64,000 nt of DNA from Acidimicrobiales bacterium (GCA_025456085.1 JALOLF010000003.1:1-64000); one strand, 5' to 3'; positions 8,324 to 16,597 are shown, numbered from the stretch's first letter. Notes: generated from the letters alone by a model not told the origin. Made by a program: numbers and translations.

Positions 8324-9595
8324 TCAGGCGGTGGCCTTGGCCTGGATCTCGGCCACCGTCTTGGCGCCGCTCATCTTCTGACCCGTGGAGCGGATGGTCA
8401 CGTCGTGGCCCGCGGCCTCGGCCCGCAGCGCCCCCACCGTGCACTGCTCGCGGGGGCGGGTCGAGAACGGGTCGTAGTCGAACAGCCGCATGGCGTTGAG
8501 GTGGGTGATCTTGTCGACCTCGTCGTCGGGCACGCCGGCCAGCTCCTGCTCGACGCATTCGGGGGCGTCGGGCCAGGCGGCGTCGGAGTGGGGGTAGTCG
8601 CACTCCCACGTGATCATGTCGATGCCGATCTGCTCGCGGTTGCGCACGCCGGCCTGATCCGAGATGAAGCAGGTGATGACGTGCTCCCGGAACAGCTCGC
8701 TCGGCACGTGGCCCTCGAGGTCCTGGCCGGTCCAGGCGCTGTGGCGGTCGTAGGTGCGGTCGATGCGCTCGAGGAAGTAGGGGATCCAGCCGATGCCGCC
8801 CTCGCTCAGCGCGACCTTCAGGTCGGGGAAGCGCAGGAAGATGCCCGACCACACGAGGTCGGTGGCGCACTGCACCAGGTTCAGGGGCTGCAGGGTGATC
8901 ATCACGTCGGCCGGGGCGTCGGGGGCGGTGTTGACGAGCTGCGACGACGAGCCGATGTGCATGCACGGCACGGTGCCGGTGTCGCTGCACGCCTTCCAGA
9001 ACGGGTCCCAGTAGGTGTCGTGCAGGCTGGGGAAGCCGAGCACGGCCGGGTTCTCGCTGAAGCTGATGGCGTGGCAGCCCTTCTCCGCCACCCGGTACAC
9101 CTCCCGGGCGGTCAGCTCGGCGCTCCACATGGCCGGCAGGGCCAGGGGCATGAACCGCTCGGGATAGGCGCCGCACCACTCGTCGATGTGCCAGTCGTTG
9201 TAGGCCTGCAGCACGGCGAGGGCGAAGTCCTTGTCCTCCGTGGCGGCGAAGAGCCGGCCCGAGAAGCCGGGGAAGGAGGGGAAGTTCAGCGAGCCCAGCA
9301 CGCCGTTGGCGTTCATGTCCTTGACCCGCTCGTGGACGTCGTAGCACCCGGGACGCATCTGCTCGAACGAGGTCGGGTCGATCCCGTACTCGTCCTTGGG
9401 GCGCCCGGCCACGGCGTTGATGGCGAGGTTCTGGATCTTCTGGCCCTCGTACATCCACACGTCGATGCCCGTGCTCGTGCGCCGGACGTAGGGGCGACGG
9501 TCGGCGTACCTGCCGGTCAGGTGGTTCTCGAACATGTCGGGCGGCTCGACGACGTGGTCGTCGACGCTCACCAGGATCATGTCTTCGGTCTTCAT
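8324..9595 (-). CDS. Amidohydrolase family 2 metal-dependent hydrolase
   Basis: This is a TIM-barrel hydrolase of the amidohydrolase-2 family (ACMSD/decarboxylase-like). The metal-site signatures are VDDHVVEPPD near the N-terminus, MHIGSSS in the middle and ECDYPHSD near the C-terminus, with SEGGIGWIPYFLERID between. I choose the ATG at 9595 (423 residues); an in-frame start at 9622 adds nine residues without homology. It is paralogous to the protein at 29550 and more distantly to the one at 39823. A paired TGAACC-type operator lies 67-100 bases upstream, overlapping the 3' end of the GntR gene. The reaction (hydrolysis or decarboxylation of a lipid or aromatic intermediate) is not determined. 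Confidence 0.88.
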   Translation of the reverse strand: MKTEDMILVSVDDHVVEPPDMFENHLTGRYADRRPYVRRTSTGIDVWMYEGQKIQNLAINAVAGRPKDEYGIDPTSFEQMRPGCYDVHERVKDMNANGVLGSLNFPSFPGFSGRLFAATEDKDFALAVLQAYNDWHIDEWCGAYPERFMPLALPAMWSAELTAREVYRVAEKGCHAISFSENPAVLGFPSLHDTYWDPFWKACSDTGTVPCMHIGSSSQLVNTAPDAPADVMITLQPLNLVQCATDLVWSGIFLRFPDLKVALSEGGIGWIPYFLERIDRTYDRHSAWTGQDLEGHVPSELFREHVITCFISDQAGVRNREQIGIDMITWECDYPHSDAAWPDAPECVEQELAGVPDDEVDKITHLNAMRLFDYDPFSTRPREQCTVGALRAEAAGHDVTIRSTGQKMSGAKTVAEIQAKATA

Positions 9596-9661
9596 CCCCT
9601 CGGTCCTCCCCGTCGTGAGCAAGGTGCTCGTCGCAGGATACGACGCGCAGGGAGCCTGTGT

Positions 9662-9695
9662 CGAGCCCTGGTTCAGAATCCTGAACCGGCGTTCA
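9662..9695. promoter_or_regulatory. Paired TGAACC-N2-GGTTCA-type operator, upstream of amidohydrolase
   Basis: Two 14-mers, at 9662-9675 (10 of 12 positions of TGAACC-N2-GGTTCA) and 9682-9695 (TGAACCGGCGTTCA, 11 of 12), are 20 bases apart. Between them the sequence also reads as GGTTCAG-AATC-CTGAACC, a perfect 7-bp inverted repeat at 9670-9687. The pair overlaps the last codons of the GntR gene and precedes the amidohydrolase start at 9595. Confidence 0.6.
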
Positions 9696-10383
9696 AACCC
9701 GACGCGAACAGTCCCCGGGAGGCCAGGACCTCGACCACCTGGTCGCCGTGTCGGCGCATGAGCCGGCCGTACCCGGCGGCTGCCTTGTCGCCGTCGCCGG
9801 CGCGCACGGCCCGGGCGATGGCGGCCAGATCTCGTCGCTGGGCGTCGGCGGCCCCCGGAACCTGGGCCATGAAGTTGCCCGGCACGAGGGTCGGCATGGC
9901 GCGCAGCACGGTGCGGGTGCGCGGCGAGCGGGCTGCCTCGAGGATCTCGGCGTGGAAGGCCTTCACGAGGCGTTCGCAGTCGTCGGCGTCCTCGGCGACC
10001 TGCAGATCGCGCACCAGCGCCTGGAGGCGGACCGCGAGGTCGGGGCCGCCGCGCGTCGTGGCACGGTCGGCGGCGAAGCCCAGCATGAGCCCGTAGAGGG
10101 CGTAGTGGTCACGGACGTCCTGTTCGTCGAACGCGCAGACGAAGGCGCCGCGGTGGTGCTCGAGGGTCACCCAGCCCTCTCGCTCGAGCGCGATCAGCGC
10201 CTCGCGCACCGGCATGCGGCTCAGCCCCAGCGCAGCGGCGACATCGTCCTGGGGCACCCGGGTCCCGGGGCGCAGGTGTCCGTCGAAGATGAGGTGGCGG
10301 AGGTACAGCTCGGCGATCTCGCTGCTGGAACGGGGGCGCTCCGTCGCCGGGGGCGGGAGCGGTCCCGAGGGCCACCTCGCCAT
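9673..10383 (-). CDS. GntR-family (FadR/FCD-type) transcriptional regulator
   Basis: The 236-residue regulator has an N-terminal winged-helix domain (about 20-85), with PQDDVAAALGLSRMPVREAL and the wing GWVTLEHHRGAFVC typical of GntR. The C-terminal part (about 95-225) is an all-helical FCD-type ligand domain with His-containing helices (KAFHAEI, RRHGDQ) that may bind a metal and a carboxylate or acyl effector. The ATG is at 10383, two bases after the thiolase stop, so it is translated as part of the SDR-thiolase unit upstream. It is the natural candidate to control that thiolase unit. Confidence 0.9.
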   Translation of the reverse strand: MARWPSGPLPPPATERPRSSSEIAELYLRHLIFDGHLRPGTRVPQDDVAAALGLSRMPVREALIALEREGWVTLEHHRGAFVCAFDEQDVRDHYALYGLMLGFAADRATTRGGPDLAVRLQALVRDLQVAEDADDCERLVKAFHAEILEAARSPRTRTVLRAMPTLVPGNFMAQVPGAADAQRRDLAAIARAVRAGDGDKAAAGYGRLMRRHGDQVVEVLASRGLFASGLNAGSGF

Positions 10384-10385
10384 GG

Positions 10386-11561
10386 TCAGAGCAGTTCGAG
10401 CACGAGCGCCGAGCCCATGCCTCCGCCGGCACACATCGACACGCATCCCAGGGTGCCACCCCGGCGGCGCAGCTCGTGGAGCATGGTCACGACCATCCGC
10501 GCGCCCGTGGCCGCGATGGGATGGCCGAGGCCGCACCCGCTGCCGTTCACGTTCACCAGCTCCTCGTCGAGGCCCAGGGCCCGGATGGCGGCCACGGTGA
10601 CCGAGCAGAACGCCTCGTTGATCTCGAACAGCTCGATGTCGCCCACGCCGAGCCCGGCCCGCTGCAGGGCCTTGGGGATGGCGTCGATGGGTGCCATGCC
10701 GGTGCGGGCGGGCTCCACGCCGACGCTGGCCCACGACACGACGCGGGCCAGGGGGGTGTGCCCGTGGGCGCGGGCGTAGTCGTCGCTCGCCACCACCAGC
10801 GCCGCCGCGGCGTCGTTCAGGCCGGCGGCGTTGCCGGCCGTGACCGTGGCGTCGTCGAGCTCGGGGTGCAGCACCGCCAGCGAGGCCAGGCGCTCCAGCG
10901 TGGTGTCGGGGCGGGGCTGCTCGTCGGTGTCGATGGTGCGCACCGTGCCGTCGGGCTGGGGCGCCTCGACGGGCACGATCTCCTCGGCGAACCAGCCCCT
11001 CGCGATGGACTCGGAGGCGCAGCGGTGGGAGTGCAGCGCCCACTCGTCCACATCGGCACGGGTGAGGCCGGCCTCGCGGGCGGTGTTTTCGCCCACGGTG
11101 ATGGACATGTCGAACGCCGGTGCCTCCGGGGTGGCACGGTGGCTGGGCGACATCCACTGCTGGTAGTCGCGCCTGGACGCCGGGATGGACTTGAGGCCCT
11201 GGGGCATGGAGCTGAGGCTCTCGGTGCCGCCGGCCACGACGAGGGCGTCCATGCCGGCGCGGATGGACCCGGCCGCGATCTGCACCGCGCTCAGGCCGGC
11301 CGCGCAGTGGCGGTTGTCGGCCAGACCGGGCACGTGGGCCAGACCCAGCTCGACCGCGGCGTACCGGGCGATCACGCCGCCGCCCTGCAGCGACTCGGCC
11401 ACGACCAGGTCGTCGATGTCGGTGCGGTCGACGCCGGAGCGGTCGATGGCTGCGCCCACCGCCACCTGGGCGAGCTCGAAGGCGTCGACGTCGATCAGGC
11501 CGCCCTTGTTGGCACGGCCGATGGGGGTGCGGGCACCGCTGAGGATGACGGCGTCAGGCAT
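10386..11561 (-). CDS. Thiolase (acetyl-CoA C-acyltransferase family)
   Basis: This 391-residue thiolase has its nucleophile Cys86 in DNRHCAAGLSAVQ. The C-terminal catalytic segments NGSGCGLGHPIAATGAR (His) and GCVSMCAGGGMG (second Cys) are complete. Length and motifs fit degradative or biosynthetic thiolases that cleave 3-ketoacyl-CoA to acetyl-CoA plus a shortened acyl-CoA. It lies between an SDR of the 3-hydroxyacyl-CoA dehydrogenase kind (34 bases upstream) and a GntR regulator (2 bases downstream). Together SDR and thiolase could perform the last two steps of a beta-oxidation turn. Confidence 0.95.
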   Translation of the reverse strand: MPDAVILSGARTPIGRANKGGLIDVDAFELAQVAVGAAIDRSGVDRTDIDDLVVAESLQGGGVIARYAAVELGLAHVPGLADNRHCAAGLSAVQIAAGSIRAGMDALVVAGGTESLSSMPQGLKSIPASRRDYQQWMSPSHRATPEAPAFDMSITVGENTAREAGLTRADVDEWALHSHRCASESIARGWFAEEIVPVEAPQPDGTVRTIDTDEQPRPDTTLERLASLAVLHPELDDATVTAGNAAGLNDAAAALVVASDDYARAHGHTPLARVVSWASVGVEPARTGMAPIDAIPKALQRAGLGVGDIELFEINEAFCSVTVAAIRALGLDEELVNVNGSGCGLGHPIAATGARMVVTMLHELRRRGGTLGCVSMCAGGGMGSALVLELL

Positions 11562-11595
11562 GGGAGGGGCTCCTGGTTGGTGGGACGGTGGGGGA

Positions 11596-12369
11596 CTACC
11601 TGGGGTCGAAGCGGATGGCGCCGTCGAGGCGGAACACCTCGCCGTTGAGGTAGCCGTTGACGAGCAGGTGCTCCACGAGGGCCGCGAACTCCTCGGGCCG
11701 GCCGAAGCGGCGGGGGAAGGGGACCTTGGCCTCGAAGGCCTGGCGCATCTCGGCCGGCGCCTGGTCCCAGGCCCGGGTGCCGATGGTGCCCGGCGCCACG
11801 GTGTTGACCCGGATGCCGTGCACGGCCAGGTCCCGGGCGGCCACGATGGTCATGCCGATGATCCCTGCCTTGGCCGAGCCGTAGGCGATCTGGCCGATCT
11901 GGCCTTCGTAGCCGGCGATGGATGCCGTCAGCACGATGGCACCGCGCTCGCCGTCGTCGCCGTCGGGCTCCTGGGCGGCCATGGCCGCTGCGGTGAGGCG
12001 CACGGTGTTGAAGGTGCCGGTGAGGTTCATGGCCACGATGTCGTCGAAGAGCTGGCGGTCGTGGGGCGCGCCGTCACGGTCGAGGGTGCGGGCGCTGCGG
12101 GGGGCGCCACCGGCGCAGGCCACGACGCCACGCAGCGGTGCCAGCGTCTGGACCGCGGCGATGGCGGCGGCCGTGTCGCCGTCGGAGAGCGTGCTGCCGG
12201 CGACGAAGGCGGCACCCTCGCCCAGCTCCTCGGCGATGGCCGTGCCGCGCTCGGCGTTCAGGTCGAACAGCACCACCCGGGCGCCGCGGCCGTGGAGCCA
12301 GCGCGCCGTGGCCTCGCCCAGGCCCGAGGCCCCTCCCGTCACGAGCACGCCGTTGCCGTGGATGTCCAC
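11596..12369 (-). CDS. SDR-family dehydrogenase, 3-hydroxyacyl-CoA dehydrogenase-like
   Basis: The 257-residue SDR has TGGASGLGEATARWL at the N-terminus followed by VVLFDLN, where the Asp suggests NAD(H). The catalytic residues are present: Ser in TASIAGYEG and the Tyr-x3-Lys in AYGSAKAG. The overall pattern resembles type-2 (HSD17B10-like) 3-hydroxyacyl-CoA dehydrogenases. I choose the GTG at 12369 because GAGGAGAGG sits just upstream and the SDR fold starts immediately after. It faces the aldehyde dehydrogenase across a 158-base divergent promoter and is followed by thiolase, consistent with a 3-hydroxyacyl to 3-ketoacyl oxidation step. Confidence 0.9.
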   Translation of the reverse strand: MDIHGNGVLVTGGASGLGEATARWLHGRGARVVLFDLNAERGTAIAEELGEGAAFVAGSTLSDGDTAAAIAAVQTLAPLRGVVACAGGAPRSARTLDRDGAPHDRQLFDDIVAMNLTGTFNTVRLTAAAMAAQEPDGDDGERGAIVLTASIAGYEGQIGQIAYGSAKAGIIGMTIVAARDLAVHGIRVNTVAPGTIGTRAWDQAPAEMRQAFEAKVPFPRRFGRPEEFAALVEHLLVNGYLNGEVFRLDGAIRFDPR

Positions 12370-12422
12370 GATGCCTCTCCTCGTCCGGCTCCCTGGCGCC
12401 GGTTGACGCCCCCGTTCAGGCG

Positions 12423-12442
12423 GATCATATATTTGATCAAAT
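12423..12442. promoter_or_regulatory. AT-rich palindromic operator/promoter between SDR and aldehyde dehydrogenase
   Basis: In otherwise GC-rich DNA, GATCATATATTTGATCAAAT contains a perfect 12-bp palindrome (ATTTGATCAAAT, 12431-12442) that overlaps a second inverted repeat, GATCA-N6-TGATC (12423-12438). It lies midway between the divergent starts at 12369 and 12528, and TATATT could serve as a -10. This looks like one operator controlling both directions. Confidence 0.5.
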
Positions 12443-12527
12443 CTGGTGCCCAGCCGCCGGTCGGCGGGACGGCACACCGAGACGACGCCGGACGCTGCCC
12501 GTCCGGCACCCGGCACGAGGGGGCGAC

Positions 12528-13997
12528 ATGGCTGAGCTGCGAGGCGAAGAGCGGCTGCTGATCGGCGGCGAGCTCGTCGGAGCGAGCGACGGGTCCACGT
12601 ATCCGGTGGTGAACCCGGCCACGGAGTCGGTCCTGGGGGTGGCGGCCGACGCCGGTGCCGCCGACTGCGACGCCGCGGTCGCCGCCGCGCGGGCCGCCTT
12701 CGACGCCACCGACTGGTCGACGAACCTCGAGCTGCGGGTGCGCTGCCTGCGCCAGCTCCACGCGGCCCTCGAGCGCAACGCCGAGGAGCTGCGGGCCACG
12801 ATCGTGGCCGAGGTGGGGTGCCCGGTCATGCTGACCCACTCGGCCCAGCTCGACATCCCGGTCTCGGGTGTGGGCTGGGTGGCCGACCTGGCCGAGCGCT
12901 ACCAGTGGGAGACCGACCTCGGGGTGCTCGACCTGTTCGGCATCCCCGCCCGTCGCACCCTGCGACGGGAGGCGGCCGGCGTGGTCGCGGCCATCACGCC
13001 CTGGAACTTCCCCATGCAGATCAACCTGGCCAAGGTGGCGCCCGCCCTGGCCGCGGGGTGCACGGCCGTGCTGAAGCCGGCCCCGGACACGCCGTGGACG
13101 GCGGCCGTGCTGGGCCGGATCGTGGCCGAGGAGACCGACCTGCCGCCCGGCGTGGTGAACATCGTGACGTCCTCGCGCAACGAGATCGGCCAGCAGCTCG
13201 CCGAGGACATGCGGGTCGACGTGGTGTCGTTCACCGGCTCCACGGCGACGGGCCGCAAGGTCATGGTCGCCGGCGCCACGAACCTCAAGCGGGTCTTCCT
13301 CGAGCTCGGGGGGAAGTCGGCGTCCGTGGTGCTCGACGACGCCGATCTGGGCTCGGCGCTCGGCAACGCCGCGTTCCAGATCACCACCAACGCCGGTCAG
13401 GGTTGCGCCATCACCACCCGGCTCCTGGTGCCCCGTTCGCGCTACGACGAGGCGCTCGACTCGCTGGTGGGGATCCTCGGGACCTTCCCCTACGGCGATC
13501 CGACCGACCCCGGCAACCTGATGGGTCCGCTCATCAGCGAGCGCCAGCGCCAGCGGGTGCTGGGCTACATCGAGACCGGGGTGCGCGAGGGCGCCCGGTT
13601 GGCCATGGGCGGCGGGGTGCCCGAGCACCTGCCGACCGGCTTCTACGTGGAGCCGACGGTGCTGGCCGACGTCGATCCCGACGCCACCGTGGCCCAGGAG
13701 GAGATCTTCGGTCCGGTGCTGGCCGTGATCCCCTACGACGGCGGCGACGACGAGGCCGTGGCCATCGCCAACAACTCCGTGTACGGCTTGTCGGGGGCGG
13801 TGTTCTCGGCCTCGCCGGAGCGGGCCCGTGCGGTGGCGAACCGCATCCGCACCGGCACCCTGGCGGTCAACGGCGCTCCGTACTACGGACCCGACGCTCC
13901 CTTCGGCGGCTACAAGCAGAGCGGCATCGGCCGGGAGATGGGCGTGCTCGGCTTCGAGGAGTACCTCGAGGCCAAGACGCTGGCCGAACCGGCCTGA
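12528..13997 (+). CDS. NAD(P)-dependent aldehyde dehydrogenase
   Basis: This 489-residue protein is a complete class-1/2-type aldehyde dehydrogenase. It has the cofactor segment ITPWNFPMQINLAKVAPALAAG, FTGSTATGRK, the general-base Glu259 in LELGGKSA and the catalytic Cys293 in GQGCAITTR, and the C-terminal EEIFGPVLAVIPY motif. It oxidises an aldehyde to a carboxylate; the substrate is not readable from sequence. I choose the ATG at 12528 because the leader MAELRGEERLLIGGELV is the normal family N-terminus, with GAGGGGGCG upstream. It is divergent from the SDR-thiolase unit and likely shares its AT-rich operator. Confidence 0.95.
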   Translation: MAELRGEERLLIGGELVGASDGSTYPVVNPATESVLGVAADAGAADCDAAVAAARAAFDATDWSTNLELRVRCLRQLHAALERNAEELRATIVAEVGCPVMLTHSAQLDIPVSGVGWVADLAERYQWETDLGVLDLFGIPARRTLRREAAGVVAAITPWNFPMQINLAKVAPALAAGCTAVLKPAPDTPWTAAVLGRIVAEETDLPPGVVNIVTSSRNEIGQQLAEDMRVDVVSFTGSTATGRKVMVAGATNLKRVFLELGGKSASVVLDDADLGSALGNAAFQITTNAGQGCAITTRLLVPRSRYDEALDSLVGILGTFPYGDPTDPGNLMGPLISERQRQRVLGYIETGVREGARLAMGGGVPEHLPTGFYVEPTVLADVDPDATVAQEEIFGPVLAVIPYDGGDDEAVAIANNSVYGLSGAVFSASPERARAVANRIRTGTLAVNGAPYYGPDAPFGGYKQSGIGREMGVLGFEEYLEAKTLAEPA

Positions 13998-14014
13998 TCG
14001 CGCCCGTCGGATCG

Positions 14015-14794
14015 CTACCGGCCGCCCAGCTGGCGGCGCATGTCCGCCACGCGGGCGCGGAACTCCGGCGTGGTCATCGACCACGCCTGGGCCTCCAGCT
14101 CCACCTCGAAGGCGCGGGCGGGGTCGTCGATGCCCGGCGACGCGTCCAGGACGGTCTTGGCCCGGCGCACCGTGGCCGCCGGTCGACCGGCGGCCCGCCT
14201 GGCCATGCGCATCGCGGCGGGCAGCAGTGCCTGGTGGGGATGGCAGGCCCACGCCAGCCCGATGCGGGCCGCGGTCTCGCCGTCCACGCTCTCGCCGCAC
14301 AGCGACAGCGCAGCCGCGGCCTGCCGACCGACGCGGTCGCGCAGGCGCCACAGGTGGCCGCCGCCGGGGTGGATGCCCAGGTCCAGGAAGCGGGGGTCGA
14401 AACGGGCCGACGGGCTGGCCAGGATGACGTCGCAGGCCAGCGCCAGGTTGACGCCGGCGCCGATGGCGGGGCCGTTGACGGCGGCGATGGTCACCACCGG
14501 TGCTTCGGCGAGCGCCAGGTAGCCGGCGTAGAGGTCGCGCAGCGGGGCTCTCGGCTCCAGCAGCTCTTCGGGGGAGCCGCCGGCGCAGAACACCGGCGGC
14601 GTGGCGGTGAGCACGATGGCCTCGGCGCCGCGATCGAGCGCCTCGGCCACCCGGTCGGCCAGCGCCCGCACCAGGGCGTAGCGCAGCGCGTTGCGGTTGT
14701 CGGGATCGTCGAGGCGCACGACGGCAACCCGGGTGTCGGCGTCGAGGTCCAGGGTGACGAGCTCGCGACCGTCGGGGTCAGGGGTGGCAGCCAA
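14015..14794 (-). CDS. Enoyl-CoA hydratase/isomerase family protein lacking the usual glutamates
   Basis: The 259-residue protein is crotonase-like, with oxyanion motifs FCAGGSPEEL (69-78) and NGPAIGAGVNLALACD (107-122). The position of the first catalytic Glu is Asn116, and the second region reads FDPRFLDLGIHPGGG, without the usual Pro-Glu. It therefore probably is not a classical hydratase and may catalyse a different acyl-CoA reaction. It converges on the aldehyde dehydrogenase (17 bases between stops). A pair of TGAATC-type operator sites lies 37-70 bases upstream, shared with the divergent gene at 14954. Confidence 0.88.
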   Translation of the reverse strand: MAATPDPDGRELVTLDLDADTRVAVVRLDDPDNRNALRYALVRALADRVAEALDRGAEAIVLTATPPVFCAGGSPEELLEPRAPLRDLYAGYLALAEAPVVTIAAVNGPAIGAGVNLALACDVILASPSARFDPRFLDLGIHPGGGHLWRLRDRVGRQAAAALSLCGESVDGETAARIGLAWACHPHQALLPAAMRMARRAAGRPAATVRRAKTVLDASPGIDDPARAFEVELEAQAWSMTTPEFRARVADMRRQLGGR

Positions 14795-14830
14795 GGGTGG
14801 ACCTCCGGTGGGGCGCCGGGAGCGAGGTTC

Positions 14831-14864
14831 TGAATCCCGGTTCGACAGATTGAATCACGTTTCG
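14831..14864. promoter_or_regulatory. Paired TGAACC-N2-GGTTCA-type operator between divergent genes
   Basis: TGAATCCCGGTTCG (14831-14844, 10 of 12 consensus positions) and TGAATCACGTTTCG (14851-14864, 9 of 12) are direct copies exactly 20 bases apart, in the intergenic region between the crotonase start at 14794 (minus) and the NIPSNAP-like gene at 14954 (plus). Confidence 0.6.
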
Positions 14865-14870
14865 AAACAC

Positions 14871-14962
14871 GCGAGGCTGAGCCGATGGGCGACGGGAGGC
14901 GGAGCCGATGAACGACGGGAGGCGGAGCCGATGAACGACGGGAGGCGGAGCCGATGAACGAC
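14871..14962 (+). repeat. Four tandem 23-bp units, each with ribosome-binding site and ATG
   Basis: Units start at 14871 (19 of 23 bases match), 14894, 14917 and 14940 (identical). Each of the identical units contains GGGAGGCGGAG followed by ATGAACGAC. Because 23 is not a multiple of three, successive ATGs (14885, 14908, 14931, 14954) fall in rotating frames. The first three open 8-codon frames (M-G/N-D-G-R-R-S-R) whose TGA overlaps the next ATG as ATGA. The last ATG (14954) begins the real gene. Confidence 0.9.
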
Positions 14963-15691
14963 AAGGTCTACATCCACGAGTTCATCGACATCATCGGGCA
15001 CAACCGCTCGAAGTACCTGCACCACATGACGGCCAACTGGTGTCCGATGGCCCGGGAGGAGCGCAACCAGCTCTGCTTCGGGGTGTGGGGCACGGTGGGT
15101 TCGACCGGTCGGTGGCCCGAGGTGGTGAACCTGTGGGAGCTCGACGGCTGGCAGGGTCTGGCCGACAACTTCGCCCACGAGCTGTCCCACGCGGGGCTGC
15201 AGGATCCGTCGCTGGCGGAGTGGTGGGCTGCCGCGGCGACGCTTCGGCGAGGGGGCTTCGACCGCATCCTCGTGCCCGCGCCCTGGACCCGACCCATCGA
15301 GGAGCTCACCGCGGCGGGGGTGCGGGGGGCGCTCTACGCCCACGAGGTGATCGAGGTGCCGAGCGGCACGGCGCCGGCGCTGCTGGAGCGCGTGGCCGAC
15401 ACGGGCCGGGCCGTCGTCGAGCCGCTGGGTCCGACGCTGATCGGGGCGTTCCGCACCGCCATGGTCAACGACCGGGAGGTGATCCTGTTGTGGGCCATCC
15501 CCGACTGGGAGACCTGGGCGGCCTTCGAGCAGCAGGACCGCGGCGACGGCGCGCTCGGCCCCTGGCGGCAGGCGCTCGTCGAGGCCGGGGCGACGCTGCA
15601 CCGCACGCTGCTGGTCGACGCCCCGCTCAGCCCGTTGCGCCTCGGCCGCCAGCCCGAGATCGGCGACCGACGCCCGCTCGACGAGGTGTGA
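14954..15691 (+). CDS. NIPSNAP-like dimeric alpha/beta-barrel protein
   Basis: The 245-residue protein seems to hold two ferredoxin-like halves: residues 1 to about 110, with VYIHEFIDI, VVNLWELDGWQGLADN and SLAEWW, and about 120-235, with ALYAHEVIEV, VILLWAIPDWETWAAFE and PWRQAL. The repeated W-E or W-D ...W...F pattern resembles NIPSNAP/ABM-type proteins found near actinobacterial lipid and steroid degradation genes; their biochemical role is unknown. Its start is the fourth ATG of a tandem 23-bp array that also duplicates the ribosome-binding site. Its stop is only three bases from that of the convergent crotonase gene. Confidence 0.65.
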   Translation: MNDKVYIHEFIDIIGHNRSKYLHHMTANWCPMAREERNQLCFGVWGTVGSTGRWPEVVNLWELDGWQGLADNFAHELSHAGLQDPSLAEWWAAAATLRRGGFDRILVPAPWTRPIEELTAAGVRGALYAHEVIEVPSGTAPALLERVADTGRAVVEPLGPTLIGAFRTAMVNDREVILLWAIPDWETWAAFEQQDRGDGALGPWRQALVEAGATLHRTLLVDAPLSPLRLGRQPEIGDRRPLDEV

Positions 15692-15694
15692 CGG

Positions 15695-16516
15695 TCAGAG
15701 CCGGCCGTCGATGCGCAGGTCCTCGGAGACCCAGGCGGGGGAGCGGCGTTCCTTGAAGGCCACGAACCCCTCGACCGGCTCAGGGCCGTAGAGGCTGGCA
15801 TCCATGGACATGCGGTCGTAGCGGCCGTAGAAGTCGTTGATGACCCGCTTCACGTCGCGGCGGGCATCGGGCGCGGTCCGGCAGCACCACTCGAGCGCAT
15901 CGGTGGCGGCGGCGAGCAGCTCGTCGTGGGGGACGGCGCGGGTGACCACGCCCCACTCGACGGCCTCGGCCGCGGCGAGCACCCGGCCGGTCAGCATCAG
16001 GTCGCGTGCCCGGGCGGGGCCGACCTGGCGGGGCAGGATCTGGCCGTAGTGGGTGTCGGCGATGCCGCGGAACAGCTCCGGGGCCCGGAACGTGGCCCGA
16101 TCGCTGGCCACCGACACGTCCGACAGCATGGCGATCATCAGGCCACCGCCCTGGGCGATGCCGTTGACCGCGCACACCACCGGCTTGCGGGAGTCGCGGA
16201 TGGCGTCGAAGGGCGTGACGTCCATGTGCAGCAGTCGTCCCAGATCGGCCCAGTCGTCGGGGCTGGCGCCGCCGAGGTCACCGCCGGGGATGAACACGTC
16301 GCCGGTGCCGGTGATGAGCAGCCCTGCCAGGTCGGGGTCGGTGTTCACGTGGTTCACGGCGTAGCGCACGCCGAAGTACATGGCCGGCGTCATGGCGTTG
16401 CGGGCCTCGGGCCGGTCCACGATGCAGTGACCGAGTGAGCCGTGGCGCTCGAAGCGCAGGTAGGGCGTACCCAGCCAGTCGCCCTCGGGTGGGCGGGGCT
16501 GCGGGTGCTCGGTCAT
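15695..16516 (-). CDS. Enoyl-CoA hydratase/isomerase family protein
   Basis: The 273-residue crotonase has an N-terminal extension of about 18 residues, then oxyanion segments FIPGGDLGGAS and NGIAQGGGLMIAMLSD, and FRAPELFRGIADTHYG. The first catalytic Glu is replaced by Met, while the second (in APE) is kept, so hydratase activity is uncertain. Family members with only the second Glu include isomerases and hydrolases. It is divergent from the TetR gene at 16598, and a paired TGAACC-type site occupies the 81 bases between them, so it is a likely direct target of that regulator. Confidence 0.88.
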   Translation of the reverse strand: MTEHPQPRPPEGDWLGTPYLRFERHGSLGHCIVDRPEARNAMTPAMYFGVRYAVNHVNTDPDLAGLLITGTGDVFIPGGDLGGASPDDWADLGRLLHMDVTPFDAIRDSRKPVVCAVNGIAQGGGLMIAMLSDVSVASDRATFRAPELFRGIADTHYGQILPRQVGPARARDLMLTGRVLAAAEAVEWGVVTRAVPHDELLAAATDALEWCCRTAPDARRDVKRVINDFYGRYDRMSMDASLYGPEPVEGFVAFKERRSPAWVSEDLRIDGRL

Positions 16517-16517
16517 G

Positions 16518-16552
16518 GGATCTCCCGTTCAATGGCGCGGAATGCTGGTTCA
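16518..16552. promoter_or_regulatory. Paired TGAACC-N2-GGTTCA-type operator between crotonase and tetR
   Basis: GTTCA half-sites at 16527-16531 and 16548-16552 are 21 bases apart. The corresponding 14-mers (16518-16531 and 16539-16552) match 8 and 9 of 12 positions of the consensus. The right site overlaps the expected -35 position for the TAGCAT -10 hexamer at 16569-16574 that would drive the TetR gene, which suggests autoregulation. Confidence 0.5.
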
Positions 16553-16597
16553 GCGCACAGTAAGGCCGTAGCATCGCGCTGAACAAGGAGGCGGGAC

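Noticed and set aside
12405-12418. GACGCCCCCGTTCA as another TGAACC-type operator.
   Set aside because: Only the right half matches and there is no second copy 20-21 bases away.
14871-14962. Possible CRISPR array.
   Set aside because: The 23-bp units are directly adjacent without spacers and contain ribosome-binding sites, so this is a tandem repeat.
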